A stretch of 64,000 nt of DNA from Diphasiastrum complanatum (GCA_029204225.1 CM055100.1:60918341-60982340), one strand, 5' to 3'; positions 10,480 through 22,484 are shown, counted from the first letter of the stretch. Notes: a model not told the origin generated them from the letters alone. Numbers and translations are program-made.

Positions 10480-10801
10480 TTGATGAAGAACCAAGCTTTG
10501 AAGCTATTTCATGTCATTTTGGATCTACACCATCATTTGCTTGAATATCTCTCTCTCTTTCTCTCTCTAACTTGTGTTGAGGCTTATGCTCATAAACTAA
10601 ATTCTTGTACGTTTGCTCTCTTTAATCAAAGCTATCATTCTCTAATTCTTAGCATGCTAGATTGTGATTAAGCCATTAAATTCTATACTAGATCTTGCTA
10701 TTCAATCTAGATCAGTTTGTGTGCTAATCATAAAGCTTAATAAGATCAATCACATTTGTGGATCACTCCTCACACGTGTGAACTCGCTGGAAATTTTGTC
10801 A
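10480..10801 (+). repeat. Copia-3 5' LTR (3' portion at least)
   Basis: The DNA ending in GAAATTTTGTCA is followed directly by the Met-tRNA primer-binding site, so this is the end of a 5' LTR; the start is not certain (about 10,455-10,490). It has a CT-rich stretch (10,548-10,570) and the palindrome CACACGTGTG at 10,771-10,780, a G-box-like core (ACACGTGT) repeated in other copia LTRs of the window. Confidence 0.7.
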
Positions 10802-10813
10802 TGGTATCAGAGC
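10802..10813 (+). promoter_or_regulatory. Primer-binding site of Copia-3 (initiator Met-tRNA type)
   Basis: TGGTATCAGAGC is the standard plant copia primer-binding site, complementary to the 3' end of initiator methionine tRNA, and sits directly after the LTR end. Confidence 0.92.
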
Positions 10814-11640
10814 CAAATTAAGCTTTGCATGCTATTTTCTCTGATTGCTCAAGAATTTGTGAGCTAATTCAAGCAAAAAAATAGTTATTCACTTTTCCAT
10901 ATCTTTCCTAGGAAAGTGTTCATATCAAAGAGGATAGAAACTGAATTTTCAGGTCAGAAAAGTGATTGTACGGAATTTTGGAATTTCGCACATGAGAAAA
11001 TCTGAGATTTTTAGTCCCCTTTATTTCCTTGCTATTTGGTCCAAAGATAGTGGTGTTATAGCTTGATGAAAAGTTATGAAGAGTACTTTCCATAGAAATT
11101 GATCCCAAATCAATCTGATATGTCTATCAAGAGTTATAAGCTCTCAAAATTGGTAAGGAGAGGTCCAAAATCTGAGTGACCACTTTTTGATTTGATTCAA
11201 TCTTGCTTGATTCTTAGTCCATTGTTTTGAATATCATAAACAAGAAAGTGAAGATCAAGACAAAGTTTGATGTTATTGAACACCTTTGAGCCTTCTGAGA
11301 ATCATTAGTGTTTTCTTTTGGAGCATCTAACACGTGCCAAAAGTAGAATTCAAACTTGTCTAAGTGTCTCAATCCATTTTGAGTGTTTGATCTAGATTAT
11401 CTTGTTTTTGAGGAATATTTGAGATCTATCTCAAATACAGTTGCAAGTTTTTCACATAGGAAGGTAGCACATCCTTGAAAATACCTATAGTGAAAGAGAG
11501 TAGCAACATTAAGTCTGATTGGAACAAGCTCAAACATATAATTGTCCAATGACAAGAAAGTCTTAACAATATGACGTTTGTGGGAGGATATCTCGTAGAA
11601 GCAGGTGAAAGACTAAGTACCTCTAGTTACTTAATATGGA
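10814..11640 (+). other. Copia-3 leader
   Basis: Untranslated leader between primer-binding site and gag, about 830 bp, close to the roughly 800 bp of Copia-7. No gene is seen. It includes a stretch (10,975-10,995) with GTACGGAATTTTGG followed by CGCACATGAG, reminiscent of other LTR and leader motifs. Confidence 0.6.
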
Positions 11641-12213
11641 AGGTAAGAATGGAGTCTATTTTGATACCTTAGGATGTTATGGACATAGTACTTGGTATTG
11701 AGGAGGAGCCTCAAGCACAGCTTAAAATACCAAAGTACAAGAAAAGAGCTAGAATGGCACTACATTTCATTAAGATGAATGTCTCTAATGAAATTCTGAG
11801 AGAAATAGGATCTTGCACCACAACCAAAGATGCCTGGGATGCACTTAAATCCATCTATGAAGCTAAGAACACTTCTAGAATACTCACTCTTAGAAATCAT
11901 ATTTTTCAAAGTTCTAAAGAATTGAAGAGAGCACATCAAATTATGTTCTGAGAGTAAAAGATCTTCATAGGGAGCTTGCTTGTGTTGGTTTACAATCAAT
12001 CAAGATGAACTTGTGTCGCAGTCATTCTAAATGGCTTAAAAAATGACTATGATAATCTTGTTCAATCCTTTGCCATTAAGGAGGAGTTGCCCAATTTAAA
12101 AACTCTTCAAGGAATTCTCATCTTTGAAGAAGCTTGGCAAAGTTAAAAACTTTCTAGGATGAACAAACTCGAGCATATTGGAAGTGACAAAGCCCTCTTT
12201 GTCAAGGACAAGC
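11640..12213 (+). pseudogene. Copia-3 gag fragment
   Basis: The plus-strand translation gives HFIKMNVSNEILREIGSC, DAWDALKSIYEAKNTSR, LTLRNHIFQS, then after frameshifts near 11,945 and 11,990 VILNGLKNDYDNLVQSFAIK, LPNLKTLQGIL and IGSDKALFVKD. This is the same UBN2-type Gag seen in Copia-7. The zinc knuckle and all of pol are absent: at about 12,213 the sequence switches into inverted LTR-X. Dead, 3'-truncated copy. Confidence 0.85.
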
Positions 12214-12224
12214 AAGAACATCAA

Positions 12225-12904
12225 GAACTGGATTGTAAAGAGATATACAAGAACTACACCACAGATCTAGCCTATTTACTTTACCTGAATGCTGATTCCT
12301 ACATTAATCCACAAACAAGAAAATAAGCTAATCCACTCTACAAAAGCAGCAAATCTAATCCACTCTACAATCCACAACCACACACAAAAGGAGGGAAGGG
12401 CAAGATCATAAATGCATCACTCAAGAAACAAGCATGATCAAGGAGCCTAATGGATGACCAAACTCGTGAAGGCTCTTCTCATTTCAGCATGGAATTAATA
12501 CAATTCACAAAAAGCTCCTCTTCACAAAGAGGGAGTCCCTTAAATAAGCAAGAGAGCTCCTTAGGTGGCATCCTAGTGAAATTTTCACATTTCACAAATT
12601 ACAAGTGGAATAATGCTCTCTACTAGAGGTCACCATCAAAAGGTGGCTCACTCTATTTTCTTTAAGAGGGGTCTACTTGCATTTATTACATTTGCTTAAA
12701 AATACTAGTTCCTACATGGTCATTCCATCTTTCGGGATTCACCATGAGGCTTACACAGTTCCTGCTTGCCATTCCTAACTAGCATTTCTCGGCTCTCAGT
12801 CTTCGTTGGTCTCGTCTTCTCAGAGACCTCCTCGGTCTAAGGTGAGAGGTGCTCTTGAGTTGCTCTGTCCGAGTATCTTGGGGATTCGTCAGAATCAGCC
12901 AACA
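12225..12904 (-). repeat. LTR-X copy 1 (inverted relative to copy 2)
   Basis: The reverse complement aligns along its length with 23,397-24,080: both start TGTTRGCTGATTCT after the purine-rich ATTAGGGGTGGGA, share GAGCCACCTTTTGATGGTGA, a TATTTAAGGG TATA-like box and the TGTGGATTAG repeats near the end. It truncates Copia-3 gag. The adjoining DNA on the right (12,905-12,960) also matches the DNA left of copy 2, so internal 3' sequence is included beside the LTR. No target-site duplication was found. Confidence 0.75.
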
Positions 12905-13382
12905 TCATCCCACCCCTAATGTGTTGCAGGACCTACTACAACTCATATTGGACGATGTCGCTCCGCTTTGCAATGGCATTTTCGATTGTCACTTGGAAAA
13001 GCGTAGATCCTCGTTTGCTTACATAAAACCAAGTGCTTATTGTCGTTAGTCTTTATCACAAAAATATTTTTCACAAATGCCGTAGTTTAACCAGAATGTC
13101 TTATTGTTGCAATTGGTTGACATTCTCAAATTTGGAGAGCTCTCAGCAGCTTCACAACTTGCATGCTTGAGTGTTTTCCATGTGTCTTTTTGTTTTGTCA
13201 CTTATATCTGCCATTGACGGTTTCATCTTTGGTTTCTTGGCAGATTCTATCTTCTGGGAGGTTTGTATCCTCCATTTGCCTCTAGGTGTTTCCGTGGTTA
13301 TTCTCTTAGTTGAAGTTCCAGTCTCAAGGAAAAACTTTGATCTGCAGGTTGCACAAACTCAATCTCAAGGGGATGGATTCAT
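12905..13382. other. Internal 3' DNA of the LTR-X element, no gene recognised
   Basis: The first about 60 bp match the DNA before LTR-X copy 2 (GTTGCAGTGGGCCCTACA-like). The rest has short open frames but nothing with recognisable family features; the plus-strand frame 13,171-13,398 looks hydrophobic by chance composition. Confidence 0.4.
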
Positions 13383-14286
13383 CAAAAATTGGTGGTAGGA
13401 ACAGTTTTGGATGGACGGTTTGGTAACGATAAGGAAAAATGATGAAGGCTTAGTGGTAGGGTGAAGGAACTGAGAGTTCTACAGTTGCAACCTTGGACCC
13501 TTGCAATGTTGAGCTTTGACCACCACTTGCTGGGTGAGGAGCTTATTTTATTTGCAGGTTCACAGTTGTCTTCATCTTTCTTTTTCTGCAGCTCTTCCTT
13601 TTGATCCATTACTTTTGGATCTCTTTGGGCTTCGTAGGAGAGGATTCAACTATCATTGCTCCAAAGAGTTTCTTTTGATCAAGATTGATCTGACTCATCT
13701 GTTGCTTAAGTTTTTGTCCTTTCCTCCTCAACTTCTTAGATCTTTCTCTTTATTTCTTCTAGCTGCTTTGCCTGTTGTTGTAGGTCTTTTTCGGTTGAAC
13801 AACCAATATAGGTGGTAGTTGGTCTCCGCAAGACACTTGCAATGATCTATCAACTGCTTCGGTAAGACTATCAAAAACTAGGAATTTCTCAGAAGAACAG
13901 TAAACTGATGACAAACAAACAGATGATAGACATGAGAGTGGGCGCAAAAGTATGGCAAGAGGTTGGTTGAAGAAGGAGACTGATTTTCCAATGCTTGTGT
14001 TTCCCTTTCTGAAGGATCCTTGTCGTGACCAGAATACTTCTTTTGATTAAGTCGCTTCAGATTGTCCATCTGTCTTCTTTAGTCTTGTCTTTTTCATATT
14101 TGACTTGTGTCCTTGGCTATCGATCTTGCTGATGTTGTTGTTGGCAGTGTAACTGCACCAATGGATCCAAGCAGATCCACTCTCTCCCCCCTTCAAAATC
14201 TGTTGGTGGGGATGTTGTTGCTGGTAACTGTTCATGTTCAAGATTGGATCAGCGTGTGGAACACGTAGTTGAAACTCGTTGAACAT
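13383..14286 (-). pseudogene. Unidentified decayed reading frame, polar with coiled-coil-like segment
   Basis: Minus-strand frames joined across stops read as one polar protein: an N-terminal Asn/Gln/His-rich part (14,050-14,286), a Lys-rich part (KKTRLKKTDGQ, NQKKYSGHDKDPSERE, 13,950-14,110), a heptad-like helix (DLQQQAKQLEEIKRKI, about 13,740-13,790), then KEELQKKKDED (13,570-13,600). At least five in-frame stops and two frame changes break it. It lies 5' of LTR-X copy 1 on the same strand, so it could be the 3' part of that element's coding region. I do not recognise the family; non-coding composition is also possible. Confidence 0.3.
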
Positions 14287-15126
14287 GCGACTGGACTAAA
14301 GATTGAACAAATTTTAACTAAATTTGTTTCGATCTTGCTGCACTTGACTCAAAAAATAATATGGCAATGAGATACAGAGATTTGACATGTACTTCTCATA
14401 TTTATCAAAAATTCTAAACTGCTATACAAGGTAATCTGAAGATGGATAGATGAATGAAAATGTGTTTGTGAGATGCTTTACAGAAGACTCTCGTGTAATA
14501 GCAATTTCTCATGCAAAAATCAATCACACACTAGGAATGAAGAGCAACAAGGAAATAAACAAACAGTACAGAGACTGAGAACTGTAGTGCACTTGTCTAA
14601 CAAAGCTTGCATTCATCAACATTGATATTGTACCTTGATAGTTGCAATATTTCAGTTGTTTTGTAGAGTAATGTGACTTACTCTGACATGCCCTTCTCAA
14701 AACAAGACAGGGTGGGTGATGCTAAAATCATCATTGATAGCAGACGAAGTAAAATATAGTTTGAAATGCAGGTATGGTTGAGGTACTATGTCCTGAGGAC
14801 CTCTCTGAGTAAGAGATTCAGAACCGAATCTCTATCTGGATTTCCAAATCCTAGATTGATTGTGTATTGGCACATTGGAAATCTTATCAGCATGTGAAAA
14901 GACAAAATAAATTTGAGGTTGTAGAAGGGGAGAAAAATTGTCAATTCTCTATGGAGGTTGCTCTTGGTTGGACATTGTAGTAGATGACGGAATATTGGTT
15001 TCACTTTCTTTCGACAAGGACTCATTTCATATTGTCTTTTTTTCATTATGGAACTGGTGTATTGTGCGGTATTATAGAAGTTTGTTAGAAATTTCTCGAG
15101 TGAGCAGCAGATTGAGCGGTTGAGTG
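14287..15126. other. No gene seen
   Basis: AT-rich DNA with no convincing reading frame, repeat or LTR boundary. It separates the unidentified minus-strand frame from the truncated end of Gypsy-2. Confidence 0.5.
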
Positions 15127-16270
15127 CTATGGTGCTCGTGTGAATGTCATGAGGATCCTATCGGGATTCATAACTGACGTGATGGGAAGGTAGGATCGTA
15201 GTTGGTTGTTTCGGACTGTCTTTGAAACTGTGTTTTCTGATACAGTCGGGACACTCAGCATGGTGCTTGGTCTTGACTGGACAATCAACCATGAAGTGGC
15301 CGGTTTCACCATAGATGAAACATTTGGTGTCCAATGGCCCTTGTATAACTGCATAACCATCTTGTATGGCTAGTGGTTCTAGACTTTCTGGTGGGTATTC
15401 ATGATAAATCAAGGAATGTCCAGATGGTGATGGTTGTTCTTCATATTGTTGGACTATATGTGCTTGGATAGGTCGATATGAAGGACAAGCATCAGCAGGA
15501 TGCGTAGCCCGGCAGTGTGAGCACCATATTGGATTTCGTCTATAAGGTATATGTGCAGGGTTTGATTGACCATGCATACTACTTCGGATAGACTTTAGGG
15601 TAGCTTGAAACTCATTGGTGAGTTTCTCCATCTGTAGTTGGTGTTGCTTATTAAACAACTCCAACTGGGATTTCCAAAGCTGATCGCGGGTATCCTCGAT
15701 CAGCTTCGACTCATGGAGAGGAGCATGTGGTGCTCATCTTTCCCTAGATTCGTCAACATGATCCTTCATCTTCTTCCTTTATGGCATCATACATAGCTAA
15801 CTTTAGGCTCATATATTCATCATTGGATTTAAACTCGCGTCTAATCCATCTTGGAAGGCCGACTAAAAACCAGATGATGAGCATCTATTCGGAGATGGTC
15901 ATCAGAAACAGCTAGACCATAGCATCGGGAGATGTTTTGCCATACACATCACATGCATTCTCAAAGATTTGCAAAAATCTTTAAGGGTCCGAACTACCGT
16001 CAAACTTTGGTAGATCTAGCTTGGGTGTACGTCTTTCAAAATGAGCTCTGTGGGTAGCAAGAAGTCCATTATGGTTGGTTCTAACTTGTGAGGGCTCAGT
16101 ACTAGAAAAATGGGATCATGCACGTGAAGACTCGGCTCTATCAGGTTTTTGTCCCTCGAATGGGTTTGTGGATGGCTCTTGGAGTTCGGCCCGCATTCGG
16201 TAGAACCTATGGCGTCTGATTTGTTCAACTACAGGGGACCTGACCTCGTATGGATAATCGTCTGGGATTT
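15127..16270 (-). pseudogene. Gypsy-2 gag fragment
   Basis: The same Gag as Gypsy-1: MELFNKQHQLQMEKLTNEF (near 15,650), an extra Cys/His patch WCSHCRATHPADAC (about 15,490-15,535), and a knuckle CFIYGETGHFMVDC (15,280-15,325) in which the second Cys is Tyr, so zinc binding would fail. The N-terminal part (16,016-16,270) aligns with 7,180-7,440 of Gypsy-1 (GGGTTTGTGGATGGCTCTTGG is shared). The capsid core between 15,890 and 15,895 has been deleted relative to Gypsy-1 (over 200 bp). Protease and pol are missing on the left. Confidence 0.82.
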
Positions 16271-17018
16271 CAGGGTCTCTTTGTTGGTCCATTGAGCACT
16301 GGTATGAGTTTTTTTATTGTTTTGGATTTTTCGAGGTGTTGGTGTTTTTGGAATTTTTTTTTTTGGGGTGTTTGCGGTCCCTATGGTTTGTGGTCTATGG
16401 TCTGGTGTGGTTTACGGTTACGGTGGAATGCAGGTGCTACTGATCACTGTGGGTGATTGCGATCTAATGAGGTTGAGGACAGATGGATGCGGACTAGTGT
16501 GGTCAGTGGCGGTGTCAGCAGTCGATTACAGTTGTAGCGGGCGAGTGTAGTTGCAGCGGTGATTGCGGTTGCGGCGGTCGATTGCGATGTCAGGATTCGA
16601 TGGCGATGTCAATGGTCGATGGCAGTTGCTATGAAGGATGAGGGGAGTGAGATGGGTACAAAGTAATGTGGTGGTAGAGCAAGGTGATCGTTCCAGGATG
16701 GATACGGTTGAATGCGATGTCCATGTGTTGCGGTGAAGGTGGTCGATGGTAGTCGTAGTGTGAATGAATGCAGTCTGTATGCAGTTGTGATGGGCGAATG
16801 CGGTTGGGTGGAGAGCTGCTATGATGGTATGCGATGGAGGTAGAAGGTTGGATTTATGCGATGCAATGCAGTCAGTTGCAGTGTAATGTGTGTATGGCTA
16901 GTGTGCTTGTTGTTTGGCATGGATGTGGTCCGGCTAAGATGGTGATAAATTGTAGTGGAAGGGTCTGTATGCCGTCGTAAGGTGGTGAGAGGGTGGTCAG
17001 TTGTGGTGGACCTGATTG
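16271..17018 (-). other. Gypsy-2 leader, strongly G/T-rich on the plus strand
   Basis: On the plus strand this stretch is full of GGTCGATTGCG, GATGTC and GTTGCGG variants and has very little C in runs, an extreme strand asymmetry. No reading frame is believable. Similar phrases occur in the Gypsy-1 leader (7,500-7,600), so this is probably the family's C/A-rich (sense-strand) leader. Confidence 0.5.
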
Positions 17019-17019
17019 C

Positions 17020-17675
17020 TTCGGTTGAGATCTGATCAAATTCCTTCGGTCGAGATCTGATAGGGTCCTGTCGGTCGAGATCTGTTTGAAAACCATCGGT
17101 CGAGATCTAACACAGAAGGCGTCGGTTGAGAGCTGACTGATAGCGTCGGTCGAGATCTAACTGAGGGCGTCGGTCGAGATCTGACAGAGGAGGCGTCGGT
17201 TGAGATGTGACTGATGGCGTTAGTCGAGATCTGACTGATGGCGTCGATCGAGATCTAACTGATAGCGTAGGTCGAGATCTCACAGGGCACTGTTGGTTGA
17301 GATTTGATTGAGGGCCATCGGTTGAGATTTGGGACAGGGCACCATCGGTCAAGATCTGACAATGATCGTCGGTTGAGATGTGACAATGGCCGTCAGTTGA
17401 GATTTTACTGGAGCTGTCAGTTGAGATCTAGCTGAGTGCGTCGGTCGAGATTCAGACAACTCATCGGTCGAGATCTAAACGATTGGCTTCAGTTGAGATT
17501 TGAAGGATTGGCTCTGGCTCCGATTGAGATTTGAAGCGTTGGAAGCGGATCCCGTCGGTTGAGATCTGAGCGACTTCCGTCAGTTGAGATCTGACTGATG
17601 ACGTTAGTCGAGATTCAGGCAACTCGTCGGTCGAGATCTGAAGACTGGCTTCGGTTGAGATTTGAAGCGTTGGTT
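17020..17675. repeat. Minisatellite array 2, about 26 units of 22-29 bp
   Basis: About 26 consecutive units centre on TCGGTYGAGATYTGA; typical unit GCGTCGGTCGAGATCTGACTGATG. Units differ by point changes, small indels and C/T changes in TCGA versus TTGA. A subset at the right end (17,450-17,675) repeats as a block (CTCGTCGGTCGAGATCTGAAG with TTCGGTTGAGATTTGAAGCG). It begins where the Gypsy-2 leader ends and stops abruptly where Copia-4 integrase starts. Same family and same orientation relative to the gypsy sense strand as array 1. Confidence 0.93.
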
Positions 17676-17679
17676 TCTA

Positions 17680-18355
17680 ACGTTCATAGATGATTATAGT
17701 CGGATGACCACGATCTACTACTTGAAGTAGATATCCAAAGTGTTTGATTCCTTCAAGAAGTTCGTGGCATTCGTAGAGTGACACACCTCAAAAAAGATAC
17801 AGATCCTTAGATCTGACAATGGAGGTGAATACAAAAGTACAGAATTCTCAATATTCTACGAAGAACAGGGGATCGAACACCAGTTCACTCCTGCATACAC
17901 ACCATAATACAACGGTGTGACAGAAAATGCTAGTCAAAGGAGCCAGATGCATGATGGCACATGCTCAATTGCCAGATCAATTCTGGGCCGAGGCAATAGC
18001 TACAGCTGTACACCTGCAGAACATATCTACAACGACAACGCTGGAAAATAAAACACCATACAAAATGTGGGCAGACGGAAAGCCTGATCTATCATATGTA
18101 TGAGTGTTTGGATGTGCAGCATACAAGCACATTCCAAAGGAAAAGAGATGCAAGCTCAACGACAAATCTGAACAAACAATCATGGTCGACTATTTGAACG
18201 GAACACATGTGTACAAGCTCTACGATGCAACCACGAAGAAGGTTGTTTCGAACAGAGATGTGAAGTTTGATGAGTCCACATTTCCTGGACTAAAAGTTGA
18301 AAGAGGCCATGAGATCTTCGCACTGCTGCCTATTCCAGAGGGAGATCGAGGATAG
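17680..18355 (+). pseudogene. Copia-4 integrase remnant
   Basis: Translation shows the core LRSDNGGEYKSTEF (catalytic Asp near 17,815), FTPAYTP followed by a stop, then frames with a shift near 17,925 through the Glu region, and an integrase C-terminal part VFGCAAYKHIP...RDVKFDESTFPG (18,104-18,330). Stops at about 17,777 (TGA), 17,905 (TAA), 18,100 (TGA, where relatives have Arg) and 18,353 (TAG) break it. Copia integrase precedes RT, as here. Confidence 0.85.
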
Positions 18356-19600
18356 ACATTAAATCAGAATGTAGAGCCCTAGACTCTAGAGCAGTAGGAA
18401 GCAGAGGATCGACCCCACGAATGAGAAATGTTCGAGCAGCGACGAAACGAACCTCGAAGGTCAACGAGACAAAAAAGACCTCCAGACCGCTACTCTGACA
18501 ATTTTCAATAGAGCGAAGACACGCAATTCAAGTACTGCAGCTTCACAGAAGAGCCAGCAACATACCAAGAAGCTATCCAGAGTCTAGAGGGAGAATTCTG
18601 GAAGTAGACAATATCAGAGGAGATCAAGTCGATGAGGCGAAATGAGGCATGGACATTAGAGCCACTGCCAAAAAACAGAAAAGTAGTCAACTGCAAGTGG
18701 GTGTACAAGAAAAAGCTGAAATTAGATGGCACTATTGGCCACTACAAAGCAAGGCTTGTTGCGAAGGGCTACACGTAGAGATATGGTATTGACTATTTTG
18801 ACACATATTCGTCCATGGTCAAGATGACAAGCATAAGGCTACTCCTTGCATACACCACACAGTACAATCTGAAAATTCACCAGATTGACATGAAAACAGC
18901 CTTTCTCCATGGACATCTAGAGGAGGAAATCTTCATGAAGCAACCTGAAGGCTATGAAGACCCCGACAACAGACAATATGTCTGTCGATTGCAGAGATAC
19001 ATCTACGGTCTAAAATAGGCATCACAAGCCTGGTACAAAAAGCTTGATGGTCTCCTGAAGTCTCTAGACTTCAATCCTACTTAGCCAAACTACAATGTCT
19101 ACATCAAAAGAGTAGGAAAAGATTTTGTGATACTGACCATTTTTGTGGATGATTCACTGATAATAAGAAATTCTTTGATGCTGATCAAAGACACAAAGAG
19201 TCAGATTTCTAAAAGCTACAAAATCATAGATCTTGGAGAAGCAACAAAATGCATAGGGCTAGAGATCAGAAGAGATCGAACAAAGGGCAAAATGCATTTG
19301 AGTCAATCAGAATATGTCAAAAAAGTGTTGAAGCAGTACCACATGATGGACTGCAAAGAGAAAGCCACGCCAATGATAGCTGAAGCCAAGCTTACAAAAT
19401 AAAATTGCCCAAAAATGGAAGAGAAAGAAAAAAGATGACAAGTATACCCTACCAGAACTTAATCGGTAGTTTGATGTACTTGACAATCTGTACCAGACCC
19501 GATCTGGCTTTTTCATTTTACGCATTGAGCCAGTTCTTTTCAAATCTTGGTATGGCACATTGGCAAATGGCCAAACGAATCCTACAGTATCTGTAGGGTA
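18356..19600 (+). pseudogene. Copia-4 reverse transcriptase remnant
   Basis: Linker with several TAGs (18,353-18,610), then VNCKWVYKKKLKLDG, YKARLVAKGYT-stop-RYGIDYFDTY (TAG at 18,776), MKTAFLHGHLEEEIFMKQPEGY, YIYGLK-stop-ASQAWYKKL (TAG at 19,016, a near-invariant Gln in this motif), TIFVDDSLII (FVDD version of the catalytic box, 19,135-19,160), LGLEIRRDR-like and TRPDLAFSF. A frame change lies at about 19,402. Catalytic Asp residues remain but the frame cannot be translated. Confidence 0.88.
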
Positions 19601-20131
19601 CCCAGAATATTGGATTAACCTAGAGAGCTAAAAACAAAGAAAAAGAATTCGAGCTGCATCACTATAGTGATGCGAACTGGGCGAGCTGCAAAGATGACAA
19701 CAAGTCCATTACTGGAGGATGTACAATAGCGTGTGGAACTGCAATAAACTGGATATGCAAAAAGCAAACCTTGGTAGCTCAATCCTCTTGCGAAGCTGAG
19801 TATGTCGTAGCCTCGAAAGTGGCGAATGAGGTAGTGTGTCTACAAATGATGTTGGAGGCAATCGAGATACCACAAGAAGGGCTAAACATGATGATGATAG
19901 ACTCTCAGAGTGCCATCTATTTGTCCTAGGATCCCGTCTTCCATTCCAAGACAAAGAACATACCTCTGAAGTACCATCACATTCGAGATTTGATCTCAAA
20001 ATGAGAGCTCCAGGTCTAGTATATTAAATCAGAAAATATGATTGCAGATTCACTCACGAAACCGCTCAATAAGCCACTCTTTGCCAAGCAAAGAAAGACA
20101 ATTGGATTAAACAAACAAAGCTGCAAGGTTC
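19601..20131 (+). pseudogene. Copia-4 RNase H remnant
   Basis: Reads HHYSDANWASCKDDNKSITG (19,660-19,720), VAQSSCEAEYVVASKVANE, MMIDSQSAIYLS-stop (TAG at 19,927), FHSKTKNIPLKYHHIRDLI and ENMIADSLTKPL (20,035-20,075). These are the copia RNase H hallmarks (DAD/E, SSCEAEY, DSQSAI, ADSLTKPL). It ends just before the polypurine tract and LTR. Confidence 0.88.
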
Positions 20132-20139
20132 AAGAGGGA

Positions 20140-21045
<906 letters not shown>

Positions 21046-21056
21046 TTATTTTATTG

Positions 21057-21345
21057 CACATGAGGAGCCAAAGGATGTATATGATGGACTTAATTCGAAG
21101 GAATGGTTTCTAGCCATGAAGGAGGAATATGATGCTGTGATTGCCAACAAGACATGGGAGCTTGTGGATCTTCCATCCAACAAGCACACCATTGGTTGCA
21201 AATGGGTTTTTCGAGTCAAATATAATCAAGATGGCACAATCAACAAGTACAAGTCAAGGCTTTGTGCAAAGGGTTTTGCTCAAGTTTATGGACTTGATTA
21301 TGAAGAGACTTTTGCTCCAGTTGCAAAACTCGTGGCATATCACAT
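21057..21345 (+). pseudogene. Copia RT N-terminal fragment
   Basis: Open plus-strand frame with LNSKEWFLAMKEEYDAVIANKTWELV, GCKWVFRVKYNQDGTINKYKS, KGFAQVYGLDYEETFAPVAK. This is the integrase-RT linker and first RT motif of the Copia-2/Copia-7 type. It breaks off after APVAKLV with unrelated TGCATG-rich DNA. No LTR or other domain is attached. Confidence 0.88.
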
Positions 21346-21480
21346 GCAATTGTTGTAAGTGATCCATAGTGACATGCAAGGCATGCACAAAGTGAAATGG
21401 ACATATGCATGATGATTTGTACAATTCTAGTTAGAAAAATGACACTTGGTAAAAGTAGGTAGAAATGCATGCATGAGATG
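21346..21480. other. TGCATG-rich LTR-like DNA
   Basis: Several GCATGC/ATGCATG motifs (21,385-21,480) recall the LTR-like DNA at 7,880-8,025. No gene. Confidence 0.4.
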
Positions 21481-21575
21481 TGGACTCTAGTTTTCACTTT
21501 AGATGTGGATGAAAGGTGGATGGATGTGGTTCTACCTCGAGCTACCTCAAACTCCATAAATATGTGTAGCTATTC
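21481..21575. repeat. 95-bp dispersed module, copy 2
   Basis: Matches 10,376-10,470 over its length with a handful of substitutions and the same orientation. It lies between TGCATG-rich DNA and a gypsy integrase fragment, again at a junction. Confidence 0.8.
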
Positions 21576-21890
21576 TCATTGGGTCATTGTTGACAGACTT
21601 ACGAAGTTTTTTTAATTTATCCCAACGAAAACTACTTTTAAAGCTCCAGAACTAGCTCAACCGTTTGTTGAAAAGCTTTTTTGACTGTACGAGCTGCCTT
21701 CCGATATTGTCAATCATCATGACCCAAAATTCACTAGGAATTTTTGGCAAGCAGTATTTGAAAAGTTGGAAATGACTTTAAGTATGAGTTCTTCAGATCA
21801 TCCAAAATCAGACGGTCAAATGGAAAGGACCAATCAAACGATGGAGCATATGCTGCAAACATATGTGGGCCATTGGCAGTTTGATTGGTT
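21576..21890 (+). pseudogene. Ty3/gypsy integrase core fragment
   Basis: Translation WVIVDRLTKFF-stop-FIPTKTT, ELAQPFVEKLF, YELPSDIVNHHDPKFTRNFWQAVFEKL, HPKSDGQMERTNQTMEHML. These are the motifs of the gypsy (chromovirus-like) integrase core: the first Asp (VDRLTK), the second Asp replaced by His in the HHDPKF motif (usually SDRDPKF), and the Glu in DGQMERT. Two in-frame stops and the lost Asp make it inactive. It differs from the Gypsy-1 lineage. Confidence 0.85.
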
Positions 21891-22484
21891 GTGCATGGAA
21901 CTCCATAGTGTATTGGAGGGTGCCATTTGCCATCTATATGAGGGGAGGAGGGTGCCCATAGGGAGGAGGAGAGATTTCATTTGTTTGCAATGCTTATGCT
22001 CTAGTGTGACTACTAGTGTATAGAGTGTTTTCTTGTGTGTAGTATGCTTAGGGTTTGGATCTTGCTTATGGGATGAGACATAAGTAGGGTTTGGATCTTG
22101 AGTATGCTATGGTTTGTGATGGCATGCTTGTGATTAGTTATTGATTATCAAGGAGGTGCTAGATTAGCCAAGTTGCAGAATTGCATGTGTTAGCTAGCTA
22201 TGGTTGGGTGGTGAATACTTGAGGCCACTTGTTATCTACCTTTGTGATTAAGATTAGGGACACAGGTGGATGAGAGATCCATGGAGGCTTGAAGATCTTT
22301 ACTTGCAGGTGGAGGCATCCTAGCTTGGAGTTGGAGAACATCTTGGAGATTGTAGGTTATTCGGAGGACCTTTGGAGGCACTACCTTTGGATTAGGAGGA
22401 CTTCCTGACTTCATTTCTAAAAGTACATGGAGCAATCCGAGAGCTACATTTCTTCTACAAAGCCAAAGCATGTGTATTTACTAC
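21891..22484. other. No gene seen
   Basis: Contains two near-copies of TAGGGTTTGGATCTTG (22,047 and 22,086) and G-rich stretches, but no believable reading frame or LTR boundary. Confidence 0.5.

Noticed and set aside
13171-13398. Plus-strand hydrophobic frame
   Set aside because: No homology, no codon or motif evidence; composition-driven.
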